Shown in pieces: positions 46,472 to 54,855 of a stretch of 64,000 bases of DNA. Position 1 is the first letter of the stretch. Each line of letters starts with the position of its first letter. A model generated the notes under the pieces. The model was given only the letters and a program-made list of their open reading frames with translations. It was not told the origin of the DNA and did no database searches. Origin of the DNA: Streptomyces sp. NBC_01294 (GTDB taxonomy: Bacteria > Actinomycetota > Actinomycetes > Streptomycetales > Streptomycetaceae); assembly GCF_035917235.1 (NCBI RefSeq), contig NZ_CP108423.1, positions 2,607,001 to 2,671,000 on the forward strand, read 5' to 3'. The position numbers and the translations under genes were made by a program.

Positions 46472-46876
46472 ATGGGCGACATGGACACGATCCTGAGCGT
46501 GGACGCGATCCTCACCGATATCGCGTGGTTCCTGTTCGCCGGACTGGCCGTCATCGGCCTGCTGCTCGGCGGCTTCAAGCTGGGGCAGCGGGTCCGGGCG
46601 AAGGAGCCGCCGCCGCCCGCCGCCGAGGACCAGCCGCACCTGCCGAACGGCGGGGCCGTCTACGAGGTCCGCGAGGAGCGGGACCAGGTGGAGATCCCCG
46701 AGGGCGGGCTGAGGCCGCACGAGATGCAGGGGTACGGAAACTTCGGGTCCACCACCTCCACCCATCCGGACGAGGTCCGGGCCGAGCGCGAGTCCGGGTA
46801 CAAGCACGTCGAGGGGCCCGGCCCGCACCCGCAGCCCGGGGCGCCCCCGGACGCGGGGCGCGGCGCGCACTCCTGA
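46472..46876 (+). CDS. DUF6479-like small membrane protein
   Basis: This is a 134-residue protein with one membrane helix near the N-terminus (about 18-40, FLFAGLAVIGLLLGGFKLGQ). A proline-rich hydrophilic tail follows, including EEPRDQVEIPEGG-like text here reading REERDQVEIPEGGLRPHEMQ. This layout matches a small protein family common in streptomycetes. An ATG three codons later is an alternative start. It lies 10 nt after the XRE gene but its relation to that operon is unclear. Confidence 0.7.
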   Translation: MGDMDTILSVDAILTDIAWFLFAGLAVIGLLLGGFKLGQRVRAKEPPPPAAEDQPHLPNGGAVYEVREERDQVEIPEGGLRPHEMQGYGNFGSTTSTHPDEVRAERESGYKHVEGPGPHPQPGAPPDAGRGAHS

Positions 46877-46979
46877 CCACCGGCCCGCCGACCCCACGGC
46901 CCGTCGGCCCGCCGGCCGATCCTCCCCCCGGCCCCGAACAGCGACCCATCCGGCCTCTGGCCCGTGCCTCCCGCGCGGG

Positions 46980-47867
46980 TCAGAGGTCCGTTCGCAGCCG
47001 GAGCACCTCCGGCGGCGGGTGCCGGGTCGAGGTGTGCCGGACCTCCGCTGTGAGGGGCGGGTCGAGGGGGTGGAAGGGGACCTCCCCCAGCCCGATGGCG
47101 GTGATCGTCGCCGTGGGTGGGGAGGGCGCCCGGCGCGCGGCCAGCTCCGCCGCCACCTCGGCGCGCAGCGCCGCCGTCAGCGGGCTCGACACCAGCGGGG
47201 TCTCGTCCCCGACCGGCAGCACGAGCACCAGGGCGACCGGCCGGCGCGGGGTGCCGGTGTGGCCGACGACCGCCGCGTCCCGGACGTCCGTGTGCCGCAG
47301 CTTCTGCCAGCCGCGCCGCCCCGCCGGATAGCTCTGGTCCAGCCGTTTCACGACCAGGCCCTCGATGCCGCTGGCGGGCAGGGTCTCGTACCAGAGGGCC
47401 GCCAGCTCCTGGTCGGTCGTCATCGGTACCGGCTGGAGCGGCGGGCCCAGCGGCAGGAGGAGGTCGACCAGGAGCGCCCGGCGGCGCTCGTACGGGCGGG
47501 TGCGCAGGTCGAGCCCGGCCAGTTCCAGTACGTCGAAGGCGGCGTACGAGGCCGGCAGGCTCTGCGCGAGCACGGCGGCGCGGGCCGCGGTGGCCGCCGC
47601 CCGCCGCTGCACCAGCGCGAAGTCCGTGCGGCCCGCGTGCCAGACGACCACCTCCCCGTCGAGGACCGTCCCGGCGGGCAACTGCAGGGCGGCCGCGGCC
47701 AGATCGGGGAAGGCGCTGGTCACGATCCGGCCGGAGCGTGCTTGCAGGGTCACATCGGTCTCCGAGCGGACGACGACGAGGCGGTGGCCGTCGAACTTCG
47801 GCTCGTACGCCAGTCCCGCCCCGCGCGGCAGGGTGCGTACGGCTGCGGCGAGCGCGACCTGGATCAC
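46980..47867 (-). CDS. ATP-dependent DNA ligase of the NHEJ cluster
   Basis: This is a 295-residue ATP-dependent DNA ligase. The adenylated lysine is in YEPKFDGHRLVVV. Later nucleotidyltransferase motifs are VLDGEVVVWHAGRTDFALVQ, FDVLELAGLDLRTRPYERRR, GIEGLVVKRLDQSYPAGRRG and WQKLRHTD. An OB-fold-like C-terminus follows. The GTG start overlaps the stop of the polymerase gene (GTGA). Being encoded with a LigD-type polymerase and next to ku, it probably seals double-strand breaks by end joining. Confidence 0.9.
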   Translation of the reverse strand: MIQVALAAAVRTLPRGAGLAYEPKFDGHRLVVVRSETDVTLQARSGRIVTSAFPDLAAAALQLPAGTVLDGEVVVWHAGRTDFALVQRRAAATAARAAVLAQSLPASYAAFDVLELAGLDLRTRPYERRRALLVDLLLPLGPPLQPVPMTTDQELAALWYETLPASGIEGLVVKRLDQSYPAGRRGWQKLRHTDVRDAAVVGHTGTPRRPVALVLVLPVGDETPLVSSPLTAALRAEVAAELAARRAPSPPTATITAIGLGEVPFHPLDPPLTAEVRHTSTRHPPPEVLRLRTDL

Positions 47868-48760
47868 CGCTGCCTCCCGGGCAGTCTCCCCGCGAGGTCG
47901 GGGTCCGTCAGCGGGCCGAAGAGGTCGCCGTCGCGGGCGAGGCGCGGCGCGATGTCGTCGGCGAGGAAGACCAGGTCGTCGGGGGTCCGGCAGGCCTCGA
48001 CCTCCTCCCAGGAGACGGGCGCGGACACGGTCGGGCGGGCCCGCGCGCGCAGCGTGTAGGGGGCGGCGGTGGTCTTGGCGGCGGCGTTCTGGCTGTGGTC
48101 GACGAAGACCTTGCCGGGGCGCAGGGCCTTGGCCATGCGGTGCACCACCAGGTCGGGGAGCTCGCGCTCGGCCTCCTGGGCGAGCAGCTTCGCGTACGCG
48201 GACACGCGTGCGGACGCGGTCGGCTCCAGCGGCACGGCCAGGTGTATGCCCTTGGAGCCGGAGGTCTTGGCGTACGCGTGCAGGCCGTCGGCGGCGAGCC
48301 GGTCCCGCAGCCAGTGCGCGGCGGCGCAGCACTCGACGACGGTGGCGGGCGGGCCGGGGTCGAGGTCGATGATCAGGCGGTCGGCGACGGCGGGGCTGCC
48401 GGCCGGCCACTGGGGGGTGTGGAACTCGACGACGAGGTTGGCCGCCCACATGAGGGAGGGCAGGTCGGCGACGACGACCTGTTCGGCGGAGGGTTCGCCG
48501 GAGCGGGGCACGGCGGTGGTCGTCACCCAGGCGGGTGTGCCGGGCGGCGGATTCTTCGTGAAGAAGAGCTGGCCGTCCGGGCCGTCGGGATAGCGCAGGA
48601 AGGACACCGGGCGGTTGTGGATGTGCGGGAGGAGGAAGTCCGCGACGGTGGCGTAGTAGTGCAGCACCTCGCCCTTGGTGAAGCCGGTCTCCGGGTACAG
48701 GACCTTGTCGAGATTGCTGAGCGCGATGCGACGGCCCTCCACCATGGTGATCGGCGTCAT
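47864..48760 (-). CDS. LigD-type primase-polymerase domain protein (NHEJ)
   Basis: This is a 298-residue stand-alone PolDom of the archaeo-eukaryotic primase fold. It starts MTPITMVEGRRIALSNLDKV with LYPETGFTKGEVLHYYATVA following. Catalytic acidic residues are in DRLIIDLDPGPP, and nucleotide-binding residues in TSGSKGIHLAVPL. In mycobacteria this domain is fused to ligase and phosphoesterase domains in LigD; here it is a separate gene, and no phosphoesterase domain is present. It overlaps the ligase gene and is divergent from ku, sharing a 36-bp intergenic region. Confidence 0.93.
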   Translation of the reverse strand: MTPITMVEGRRIALSNLDKVLYPETGFTKGEVLHYYATVADFLLPHIHNRPVSFLRYPDGPDGQLFFTKNPPPGTPAWVTTTAVPRSGEPSAEQVVVADLPSLMWAANLVVEFHTPQWPAGSPAVADRLIIDLDPGPPATVVECCAAAHWLRDRLAADGLHAYAKTSGSKGIHLAVPLEPTASARVSAYAKLLAQEAERELPDLVVHRMAKALRPGKVFVDHSQNAAAKTTAAPYTLRARARPTVSAPVSWEEVEACRTPDDLVFLADDIAPRLARDGDLFGPLTDPDLAGRLPGRQR

Positions 48761-48796
48761 ACGATGAGACTGCCATGAAACGGGAGGAACCGGGCT

Positions 48797-49948
48797 ATGC
48801 GATCCATCTGGAACGGCGCGATCTCCTTCGGCCTGGTCAGCATTCCGATCAAGCTCGTGAACGCGACCGAGAGCCACTCGATCTCCTTCCGCCAGATCCA
48901 CCTCGCCGACGGCGGGCGGGTCCGCTACCGCAAGGTGTGCGAGCTGGACGGCGAGGAGGTGCCGACCGCCGAGATCGGCAAGGGGTACGAGGAGGCCGAC
49001 GGGTCGATCATCCCCATCACGGATGACGACCTGGCGCAGCTGCCGCTGGCGACCGCCAAGACGATCGAGATCATGTCGTTCGTACCGGCGGACGAGATCG
49101 ATCCGCTGCAGATGGACGCGGCGTACTACCTCGCGGCGAACGGGGCGACGGCGGCGAAGCCGTACACGCTGCTGCGGGAGGCGCTGAAGCGGAGCCGGAA
49201 GGTCGCGATCGCCAAGTACGCGCTGCGGGGGCGGGAGCGGCTCGGCATGCTGCGGGTCGTCGACGACGTGATCGCGATGCACGGGCTGTTGTGGCCGGAC
49301 GAGATCCGGGCGCCGGAGGGGGTGGCGCCGGACGTCGAGGTGTCGGTGCGGGATGCCGAACTGGACCTGGCGGACGCGCTGATGGCGACGCTGGGCGAGG
49401 TGGAGATGACCTCGCTGCACGACGACTACCGGGAGGCCGTGGAGGTGATGATCGCGGCGAAGGCGGGTGGCGCGTTCGAGCCGTCCGAGGCCGTGGTGGA
49501 GCCGGCCGGGGGCCAGGTGATCGACCTGATGGCGGCGCTGGAGAAGAGCGTGCGGGCGGCGAAGGCTTCGCGGGGGGAGGCGGCGGTCTCCGGGGAGGGC
49601 GGGGGCGGGGGCGAGGCCGAGGTGACGCCGATCCGGCGGAAGGGGGCGGGGGCGGGTACGAGGGCGGCAGCGGGTACGAGGCCGGCTGCGGGTGCGGCTG
49701 CGCCGAAGGCGGTGGGCGGGAAGAAGTCGACGGCGACTTCGGCCAAGAAGCCGGCGGCGTCGGCCGCGACGAAGAAGAAGGCCACTACGGGCAAGTCGGC
49801 GGCCACCAAGTCCACTTCGGCAGCGACCAAGTCCACGGCGAAGTCAGCGGCGACGGCGAAGTCCACGTCCGCGACCGCGGCCGCGAAGAAGACGGGTGCG
49901 GCGGCGAAGAAGGCGTCGGCGACGCCGCGGAAGCGGTCCTCCGCCTGA
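48797..49948 (+). CDS. ku: Ku homodimer DNA end-binding protein with long basic tail
   Basis: Ku rings DNA ends and recruits the polymerase and ligase encoded divergently next to it. The protein has 383 residues. The core is complete: MRSIWNGAISFGLVSIPIKL, then VRYRKVCELDGEEVP, PLQMDAAYYLAANG and KVAIAKYALRGRERLGMLRV. From about residue 250 a low-complexity Ala/Lys/Thr/Ser tail of about 130 residues (repeats such as KSTAKSAATAKSTSATAAAK) follows. Such tails in bacterial Ku bind DNA and aid bridging. Confidence 0.95.
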   Translation: MRSIWNGAISFGLVSIPIKLVNATESHSISFRQIHLADGGRVRYRKVCELDGEEVPTAEIGKGYEEADGSIIPITDDDLAQLPLATAKTIEIMSFVPADEIDPLQMDAAYYLAANGATAAKPYTLLREALKRSRKVAIAKYALRGRERLGMLRVVDDVIAMHGLLWPDEIRAPEGVAPDVEVSVRDAELDLADALMATLGEVEMTSLHDDYREAVEVMIAAKAGGAFEPSEAVVEPAGGQVIDLMAALEKSVRAAKASRGEAAVSGEGGGGGEAEVTPIRRKGAGAGTRAAAGTRPAAGAAAPKAVGGKKSTATSAKKPAASAATKKKATTGKSAATKSTSAATKSTAKSAATAKSTSATAAAKKTGAAAKKASATPRKRSSA

Positions 49949-50040
49949 AACGGGGAGAGTTGAGCGGGTGGGGCCTGCGGCGCCTTCCGCTTCCCCTGCC
50001 CGCCCCTTCCCGAAACCGGGGCTCCGCCCCGGACCCCGCG

Positions 50041-50063
50041 CCTCAAACGCCGGCGGGGCTGGA
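50041..50063 (+). repeat. Dispersed 23-bp repeat, copy 2
   Basis: Exact copy of the CCTCAAACGCCGGCGGGGCT-GGA element, 93 bp after ku. Confidence 0.85.
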
Positions 50064-50092
50064 GGTGGGGCGGCCGGGGCTTGTACAGCACG

Positions 50093-50115
50093 CCTCAAAC
50101 GCCGGCGGGGCTGGA
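50093..50115 (+). repeat. Dispersed 23-bp repeat, copy 3
   Basis: Exact copy, 52 bp from copy 2. The flanks (GGAGGTGGGGCGGCCGGGGC and GGAGGGTGGAGCGGCCGGGG) are also alike, so this is a local duplication. Confidence 0.85.
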
Positions 50116-50183
50116 GGGTGGAGCGGCCGGGGCTGGATGGCCGGGCGGGCTCGGCTGGTTGGCCGGGCGGCCGGGGGTGGATG

Positions 50184-50987
50184 TTAGGGGGTCTCCAGCC
50201 AGGTTCTCGCGTCCCGGGCCTCCGCGAACAGGGCTTCCACGTCCGGGGGTTTGAGGGTGGTGGGGGACGACGTGAGGTTCGGGGTGGCCGTCGGGGGCTG
50301 GAGGATGCGGATGTCGCGGACGGTGGGGGCCGTTTCGAGGCGGGAGGCGTCGACCACCGCCAGGGCCGGGGTGACCTTGGCGGTCAGCGCCAAGGTGGCG
50401 CGGGCCGCCGCGCGGCGGATCCAGCGGGGGTCCGGGCGGGGTTCCGCGCGGCCGACCGTCAGCAGCAGGTCGCCGACCACCGCGCGCTGACGGCGGCCCG
50501 GGACCGTGCGGACGCAGAAGATCCCGGGCGGGCCGATGAGCAGGTGGTCTATCCGGCCCAGCCCCGGGAGCGGGACGCAGTGCAGGATCCGCCAGCCTTC
50601 CGGCTCCAGGGCATCGAAGGCGTCGCCGATCCGCTGCTGCGCGGCCAGGTCCTGGCGCAGCCGGTGCCGGGCCCGGGTGCCCGCCGGGGCGTGTTCCAGC
50701 TCGCCCAACAGGGTCTCCCCGGGGCGGTTCGGGGCCAGGTCGGTGTCCGGCGGCAGGGCGAGGCGCCGCAGGTCGGCGGGGGTCGGGACCGGGGGCGGGC
50801 CGATCGAGACGGTCCCGCTCAAGTACGGGCGCAGCACCGCCAGGATCGCCTCGCGGTGATCGTCCGCGAGAACGCTGATCCGGTTGGCCTGCCGGTCGTA
50901 CCAGGCCACCGCCTGCCCGTCGGGCAGGTTGACGTACAGCCGGCCGCGGCCGGGCCGGCCGCTCGGCAGTACCTTGAGTCCGCGCAT
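50184..50987 (-). CDS. NERD-domain protein
   Basis: This is a 267-residue protein. A nuclease-related NERD domain is seen at about 115-200: AAQQRIGDAFDALEPEGWRI, then LPGLGRIDHLLIGPPGIFCV. The N-terminal 60 residues (LYVNLPDGQAVAWYDRQANR) and the C-terminal tail have no clear match. NERD domains are PD-(D/E)xK-like and of unknown role. The start MRGLKVLPSGRPGRG has GAGGG close upstream; a GTG three codons earlier is possible. It is divergent from the secreted-protein gene. Confidence 0.8.
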   Translation of the reverse strand: MRGLKVLPSGRPGRGRLYVNLPDGQAVAWYDRQANRISVLADDHREAILAVLRPYLSGTVSIGPPPVPTPADLRRLALPPDTDLAPNRPGETLLGELEHAPAGTRARHRLRQDLAAQQRIGDAFDALEPEGWRILHCVPLPGLGRIDHLLIGPPGIFCVRTVPGRRQRAVVGDLLLTVGRAEPRPDPRWIRRAAARATLALTAKVTPALAVVDASRLETAPTVRDIRILQPPTATPNLTSSPTTLKPPDVEALFAEARDARTWLETP

Positions 50988-51045
50988 CGCCCTCACCCCC
51001 GCCGTCCATGGGAGCAGCCGGGGCGCCACACGGCAATCCCTCGGT

Positions 51046-51089
51046 CGTGTAACGACTCCGACGGAACGTTGCGACTCCGCTGTTACACG
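51046..51089. promoter_or_regulatory. Inverted repeat CGTGTAAC/GTTACACG in a divergent promoter region
   Basis: CGTGTAAC (51046-51053) and GTTACACG (51082-51089) are perfect inverted repeats 28 bp apart. CGACTCCG is also directly repeated between them. It lies between the NERD gene and the secreted-protein gene, so it may be an operator. Confidence 0.45.
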
Positions 51090-51172
51090 TCCGGGGCTCG
51101 GCCGCAACGGCCGGCGCCTAGGTTGGTGCCACCTGGGCACACCAGGCCCTGACCCGCACCGAAGGACTTCCC

Positions 51173-51805
51173 GTGAGCACCGTCAGCCGCCGCACTCTCG
51201 TTCGCGCCGCCGCCGTGACCGCATGTGCCGGAAGCCTGCTGGCGCTGCCCACCGCCGCCGCGCTGGCCGAGGGGGTGCCGGCGGCCTCGTCCGCGCACTC
51301 CTCGGCCCCGAAGCGGACGCTGGTCAAGAGCCTCTCCCTCGCGGACGGGGTCTCCACGGCGCACGTCTACCGGACGGCCAAGGGCGGGTACCAGGCCGAG
51401 ATCCTGACCGCGGACGGCACCAAGGCCGCCACGCTGATCAGCCGTGACGGGGTCACCGCCTTCGGCGGCACCGGGGACCTGCACGCCGCGCTGGACTCCA
51501 CCGGGCGGCTGACCTCCTGGGTGGGCGACGTCCCGGCGCAGGGCGGCGGCCACGCCGTCGCGGGCGACGGGCACAAGACCGGCACCCGCAGCGGGCAGGT
51601 GGTCCCCGCCTCGGCTCCGCAGAAGGCGGCGGCCGGCGACACCCGCGCCCTCACCGCCGAGTCTGCGGCCGGGCGACGCCTGAGCACGCTGGCGGACGGG
51701 CCGGGCGAGGGCGTGCTGCTGCTCGCGGCCGGCGGCGGCATCGCGGCGGTCGGCGCCGCCGGGCTCGGTTTCGCGATGCTGCGGCGAGGACGCACGGACA
51801 GCTGA
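51173..51805 (+). CDS. Secreted protein with Tat-like signal and C-terminal membrane anchor
   Basis: This 210-residue protein starts GTG with AAGGA upstream. The signal peptide SRRTLVRAAAVTACAGSLLA carries a twin-arginine-like pair, with probable cleavage after AAALA. The exported part is about 150 residues with no known domain. The C-terminus is a hydrophobic helix (about 182-203) followed by RRGRTDS, a typical stop-transfer end. It has no LPxTG motif, so membrane anchoring rather than sortase linkage is likely. Function unknown. Confidence 0.75.
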   Translation: MSTVSRRTLVRAAAVTACAGSLLALPTAAALAEGVPAASSAHSSAPKRTLVKSLSLADGVSTAHVYRTAKGGYQAEILTADGTKAATLISRDGVTAFGGTGDLHAALDSTGRLTSWVGDVPAQGGGHAVAGDGHKTGTRSGQVVPASAPQKAAAGDTRALTAESAAGRRLSTLADGPGEGVLLLAAGGGIAAVGAAGLGFAMLRRGRTDS

Positions 51806-51822
51806 CACCTCGGCGCCCCGAC

Positions 51823-51866
51823 CCCGCCCCCGCCCCCGCCCCCGGCCCCGGCCCCGGCCCCGGCCC
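51823..51866 (+). repeat. GC simple repeat (CCCCGC and CCCCGG units)
   Basis: About 44 bp of CCCCGCCC then CCGGCC units just after the secreted-protein gene. Confidence 0.8.
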
Positions 51867-52032
51867 TCGAAGCCTTCAACGCCCGCAGCGCCCGCAGCGC
51901 CTTCGACGTCCTCTACGTCCTCGATGTCCTCGGCGCCGCCTACACGGGCAAAAGGGGAGGGTCGCCCGCATATGGTGGGCGTGATCGGTCGTCGCCGTCG
52001 TGGCGCGGACAGAAGGGCACAGGGGGGTGGCT

Positions 52033-52785
52033 GTGAACAGGCTTCGCACGTTTCGCTTCCGTGTGGCCGCGCTCTACGGTCTGCCCGCCCTCGCCCTGCT
52101 GCCGATCGTGCCGTTGCTGGCGGGCTGCGGGGACACCGGCGGGCTGGTCGCCGCCGGCTCCACCCCGACAGCGAGCGGCCCCGTACACCTGTGGCCCGAT
52201 CGCCCGGGGGCGACCGTACCGCCCGCCGATCCGGGCGGCGCCCCGCCCGAGTACGTGAAGGGGATCCCGCCCGTCCAGCACCAGAACGTGCACGACGTCG
52301 ACCCGGTGGCCCTCGTCAAGGCGGAGCTGCGGGCCCATCCGAACGCCGTGTCCGGCGCGGACGGGATGCCCGCCGAGACGGCGGCCGCGATCAAGGCGTG
52401 CGGGAAGGACGGCACGGAGCCCGGATCGTGCCCGGTGCTGGCTCCGTACTACCGGGACCTCACGGGCAACGGCAAGGACGAGCTGATCGTCGGCATCGAG
52501 TTCCCGGACAAGATGATGTCGGTACGGGTGTACACGGCGGACCCGGACGGGCGGCTCAACCGGATCATGGCGACGACGGAGACCGTCATCTCGGTGGAAC
52601 TGGCCGGGCGGGACGTGATCCTGCGGGTGCCCAGCGGCAACCACGGCTACGAGCTGATCACCGCCTGGTCCTGGGACGAGAAGCAGCGCACCATGCTGCC
52701 GACGCGCGAGCAGATCGTACGGGTGCCCGCGCAGTCGCAGGGCCCGGCGAGCCGCGGGCCGGGTCCCGCCCCCGTACGGCCATGA
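52033..52785 (+). CDS. Putative lipoprotein, operon partner of the sensor kinase
   Basis: This is a 250-residue protein with a lipoprotein signal: basic start VNRLRTFRFRVAALYGLP, hydrophobic core and lipobox LLAGC. The mature part starts Thr/Pro-rich, then a globular region with DLTGNGKDELIVGIEFPDKM, resembling an FG-GAP/VCBS-like calcium loop. The GTG start has AGGGGGG 6 nt upstream. The stop overlaps the kinase start (ATGA). The pairing recalls CseA with CseC, where a lipoprotein modulates an envelope-stress kinase; here no sigma or response-regulator gene is adjacent. Confidence 0.8.
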   Translation: MNRLRTFRFRVAALYGLPALALLPIVPLLAGCGDTGGLVAAGSTPTASGPVHLWPDRPGATVPPADPGGAPPEYVKGIPPVQHQNVHDVDPVALVKAELRAHPNAVSGADGMPAETAAAIKACGKDGTEPGSCPVLAPYYRDLTGNGKDELIVGIEFPDKMMSVRVYTADPDGRLNRIMATTETVISVELAGRDVILRVPSGNHGYELITAWSWDEKQRTMLPTREQIVRVPAQSQGPASRGPGPAPVRP

Positions 52786-54482
52786 GGTCGGGGCAGCGGC
52801 CGCGACCGGGGTCCGGGCAGGGACCGCGCTCCGGGCGGCGACCGGGGTCGAGGCACCGGGCGCGGCTGCTGCGGCTGCCCGCCTGGACGGCGACGCTGAC
52901 CTGGAAGTCGGCGTGTTTCATCGTGGTGATGTGCTGCTCGCTTGCGGCCGTGCTGGGTGCGCTCGTCCACGTGGAGGTGACCCGGCAGACGGTGGCCACG
53001 GCGCGGGAGAAGGCCCTCGGCAAACTGCACGACGTCTCGCGCGCGTACGAGGCGGGCGAGGCCCTGCCGCCCGATGCGGGGCTGGACCCGGTGGGGCTGC
53101 CGCCGAAGCTGCGGGCGCTCGCCGTCAGCGGGTACCGGGGGACGGTCGTCGCGGACTTCCGGGGGCGGCCGACGATGTGGGCGGCGGCGCCGGCGGACGG
53201 CCGGGCCCTGGCGGCCGCCGTCGACTACGGGCAGAGCGCCCGCACGATCAGCGGGCTGGACAACGCGATCATCGGGTCGTCGATGCTGGCGATCGGCGGG
53301 ACGCTGCTGGTGGGCGCCTTCTCGGTGACCCGCGTGACCCGGCGGCTGCACCAGACGGCGACCGTGGCGCGGCGGATCACCCAGGGCGACCTCGACGCGC
53401 GGGTGGACGACCCGCGGACGAAGGACCCCTCGCGGCACCAGGACGAGGTGGCGACCGTGGCCGGGGCGCTGGACACGATGGCGGGAAGCCTGCAGTCGAA
53501 GCTGGAGAGCGAGCGGCGGTTCACGGCGGACGTGGCGCACGAGCTGCGCACACCGCTGACGGGGTTGCACGCGGCGTCGGAGCTGCTGCCGGAGGGCCGG
53601 CCGACGGAGCTGGTCCGCGAGCGGGTGGGGACGATGCGGCAGCTGACGGAGGACCTGCTGGAGATCTCCCGGCTGGACTCGGGCAGCGAGGTGGTGGTGA
53701 GCGATCTGCACCAGCTGGGGCGGCTGGTACGGCGGGTGGTGCGGGCGTCCGGGACGGACACGGAGGTGGTGGTCGTCCGGGACGCGCACGTGGAGACGGA
53801 CCGGCGGAGGCTGGAACGGGTCCTGGGCAACCTGGTGGCCAACGCCCACAAGCACGGTCGGCTGCCGGTGGTGCTGACGGTGGACGGGCCGGTGGTGACC
53901 GTACGGGACCACGGGGACGGGTTCCCGGAGTACCTGGCGGCCCACGGCCCGCAGCGCTTCAGGAGCGGCGGCGGCAAGGGCCACGGGCTGGGGCTGACCA
54001 TCGCGGTGGGACAGGCGGCGGTGATCGGGGCCCGGCTGGAGTTCGGCGCGGCGGAGGGCGGCGGGGGCCTGGCGGTCCTCACTTTGCCGGGTTCCTGGCC
54101 GGAGGCTCGGCGGATGACGGCGCTGCGCGGGCCGGGGTCGGGGCAGGGCGGGGCCGGGCCGGGCCAGGGCAGGGCGGGGCCGGGCCGGGGCCGGGCCGGG
54201 GCAGGGCGGGGCCGAGCCAGGGCAGGGCGGGGCCGGGCCAGGGCAGGGCGTATGGCTCATGCCTGGTCGTGGAGCGGCCGGGGCGCCGGGTGGGCTGGTG
54301 CGGCGCCGTTGCCGGGGGGCGCGGCCCCCGGACCCCCGCGCCTCAAACGCCGGCGGGGCTGGATTTGGCCCGGCGGGGCTGGAAGTGGCGGCGAGGCTGG
54401 AAGTGGCCGGCGGGGCTGGATTGACCGGGCTGCGGCCGGGGTCGGGCGCGCGCCGGGGTGTCTCCTCGGACGCCGAACGTGA
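52782..54482 (+). CDS. Orphan sensor histidine kinase with repeat-derived C-terminal tail
   Basis: This membrane histidine kinase has 566 residues. Two membrane helices (about 44-64 and 162-181) flank an extracellular domain of about 95 residues. A HAMP domain (about 182-235), HisKA with His253 in FTADVAHELRTPLTGL, and HATPase with N box LERVLGNLVANAHKHG and G2 box GKGHGLGLTIAVG follow. The kinase fold ends near residue 450. The last ~115 residues come from GC tandem repeats and a dispersed repeat copy, so the native stop seems lost. No response regulator is adjacent. Confidence 0.88.
   Translation: MRSGQRPRPGSGQGPRSGRRPGSRHRARLLRLPAWTATLTWKSACFIVVMCCSLAAVLGALVHVEVTRQTVATAREKALGKLHDVSRAYEAGEALPPDAGLDPVGLPPKLRALAVSGYRGTVVADFRGRPTMWAAAPADGRALAAAVDYGQSARTISGLDNAIIGSSMLAIGGTLLVGAFSVTRVTRRLHQTATVARRITQGDLDARVDDPRTKDPSRHQDEVATVAGALDTMAGSLQSKLESERRFTADVAHELRTPLTGLHAASELLPEGRPTELVRERVGTMRQLTEDLLEISRLDSGSEVVVSDLHQLGRLVRRVVRASGTDTEVVVVRDAHVETDRRRLERVLGNLVANAHKHGRLPVVLTVDGPVVTVRDHGDGFPEYLAAHGPQRFRSGGGKGHGLGLTIAVGQAAVIGARLEFGAAEGGGGLAVLTLPGSWPEARRMTALRGPGSGQGGAGPGQGRAGPGRGRAGAGRGRARAGRGRARAGRMAHAWSWSGRGAGWAGAAPLPGGAAPGPPRLKRRRGWIWPGGAGSGGEAGSGRRGWIDRAAAGVGRAPGCLLGRRT
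54130..54250 (+). repeat. Imperfect GC tandem repeat within the kinase frame
   Basis: Units of the form GGGCAGGGCGGGGCCGGGCC repeat imperfectly about six times. Translated in the kinase frame it gives Gly/Arg/Ala repeats. Confidence 0.8.
54341..54363 (+). repeat. Dispersed 23-bp repeat, copy 4
   Basis: Exact copy, followed by two shorter partial copies containing GGCGGGGCTGGA (54380-54420). It lies in the extended kinase frame. Confidence 0.85.
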
Positions 54483-54575
54483 CGAGGGGTCGGAAGGCGC
54501 GGCGGCGGTGCGTTCGGCGCCCTGCGGGGACACCCCGGCGCACACACGCCCCCGGCCGGCCCCGGCCCGCCCGGT

Positions 54576-54845
54576 TCAGGGGCGTGGGGGCTTTGTCCAG
54601 GGCCAGCGGATTTTGGGCTTCGTGGCGGAGGGGCGGAAGTCGTACTTCCAGCCCTTCTGGAGGCCCAGCCGCTTGGAGTACCCCGCGGGGACGCGTTCGT
54701 ACAGCAGCACCGTCGGCGGGCCGCCGTCCGGTGCCGGGACGGGGATCTCGTACCACTTCGGGGGGTGTCCGGTCGGGCCGAGGAGGATCGGGAGGACCCG
54801 GCCGTCCATCGGGCCGCCCTCGAACGGGGTCGGTTGGCTTCTCAC
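54576..54845 (-). CDS. Small uncharacterised protein downstream of TetR
   Basis: This 89-residue protein is not recognised. It has no signal or membrane helix. The core MDGRVLPILLGPTGHPPKWY and the Trp/Lys/Pro-rich end KGWKYDFRPSATKPKIRWPW look like real protein rather than shadow. The GTG start lies 10 nt after the TetR stop; an ATG 12 codons later is an alternative. Both genes are probably one transcript. Confidence 0.65.
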   Translation of the reverse strand: MRSQPTPFEGGPMDGRVLPILLGPTGHPPKWYEIPVPAPDGGPPTVLLYERVPAGYSKRLGLQKGWKYDFRPSATKPKIRWPWTKPPRP

Positions 54846-54855
54846 CCCACCAGTG

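Noticed and set aside
50041..50115. CRISPR-like pair of 23-bp repeats
   Set aside because: Only two local copies, flanks are also similar, and isolated copies occur far away; this is a dispersed repeat.
52782..54482. Kinase locus as a cseABC-sigE envelope-stress operon
   Set aside because: A lipoprotein and a kinase are present, but no sigma factor or response regulator is adjacent.
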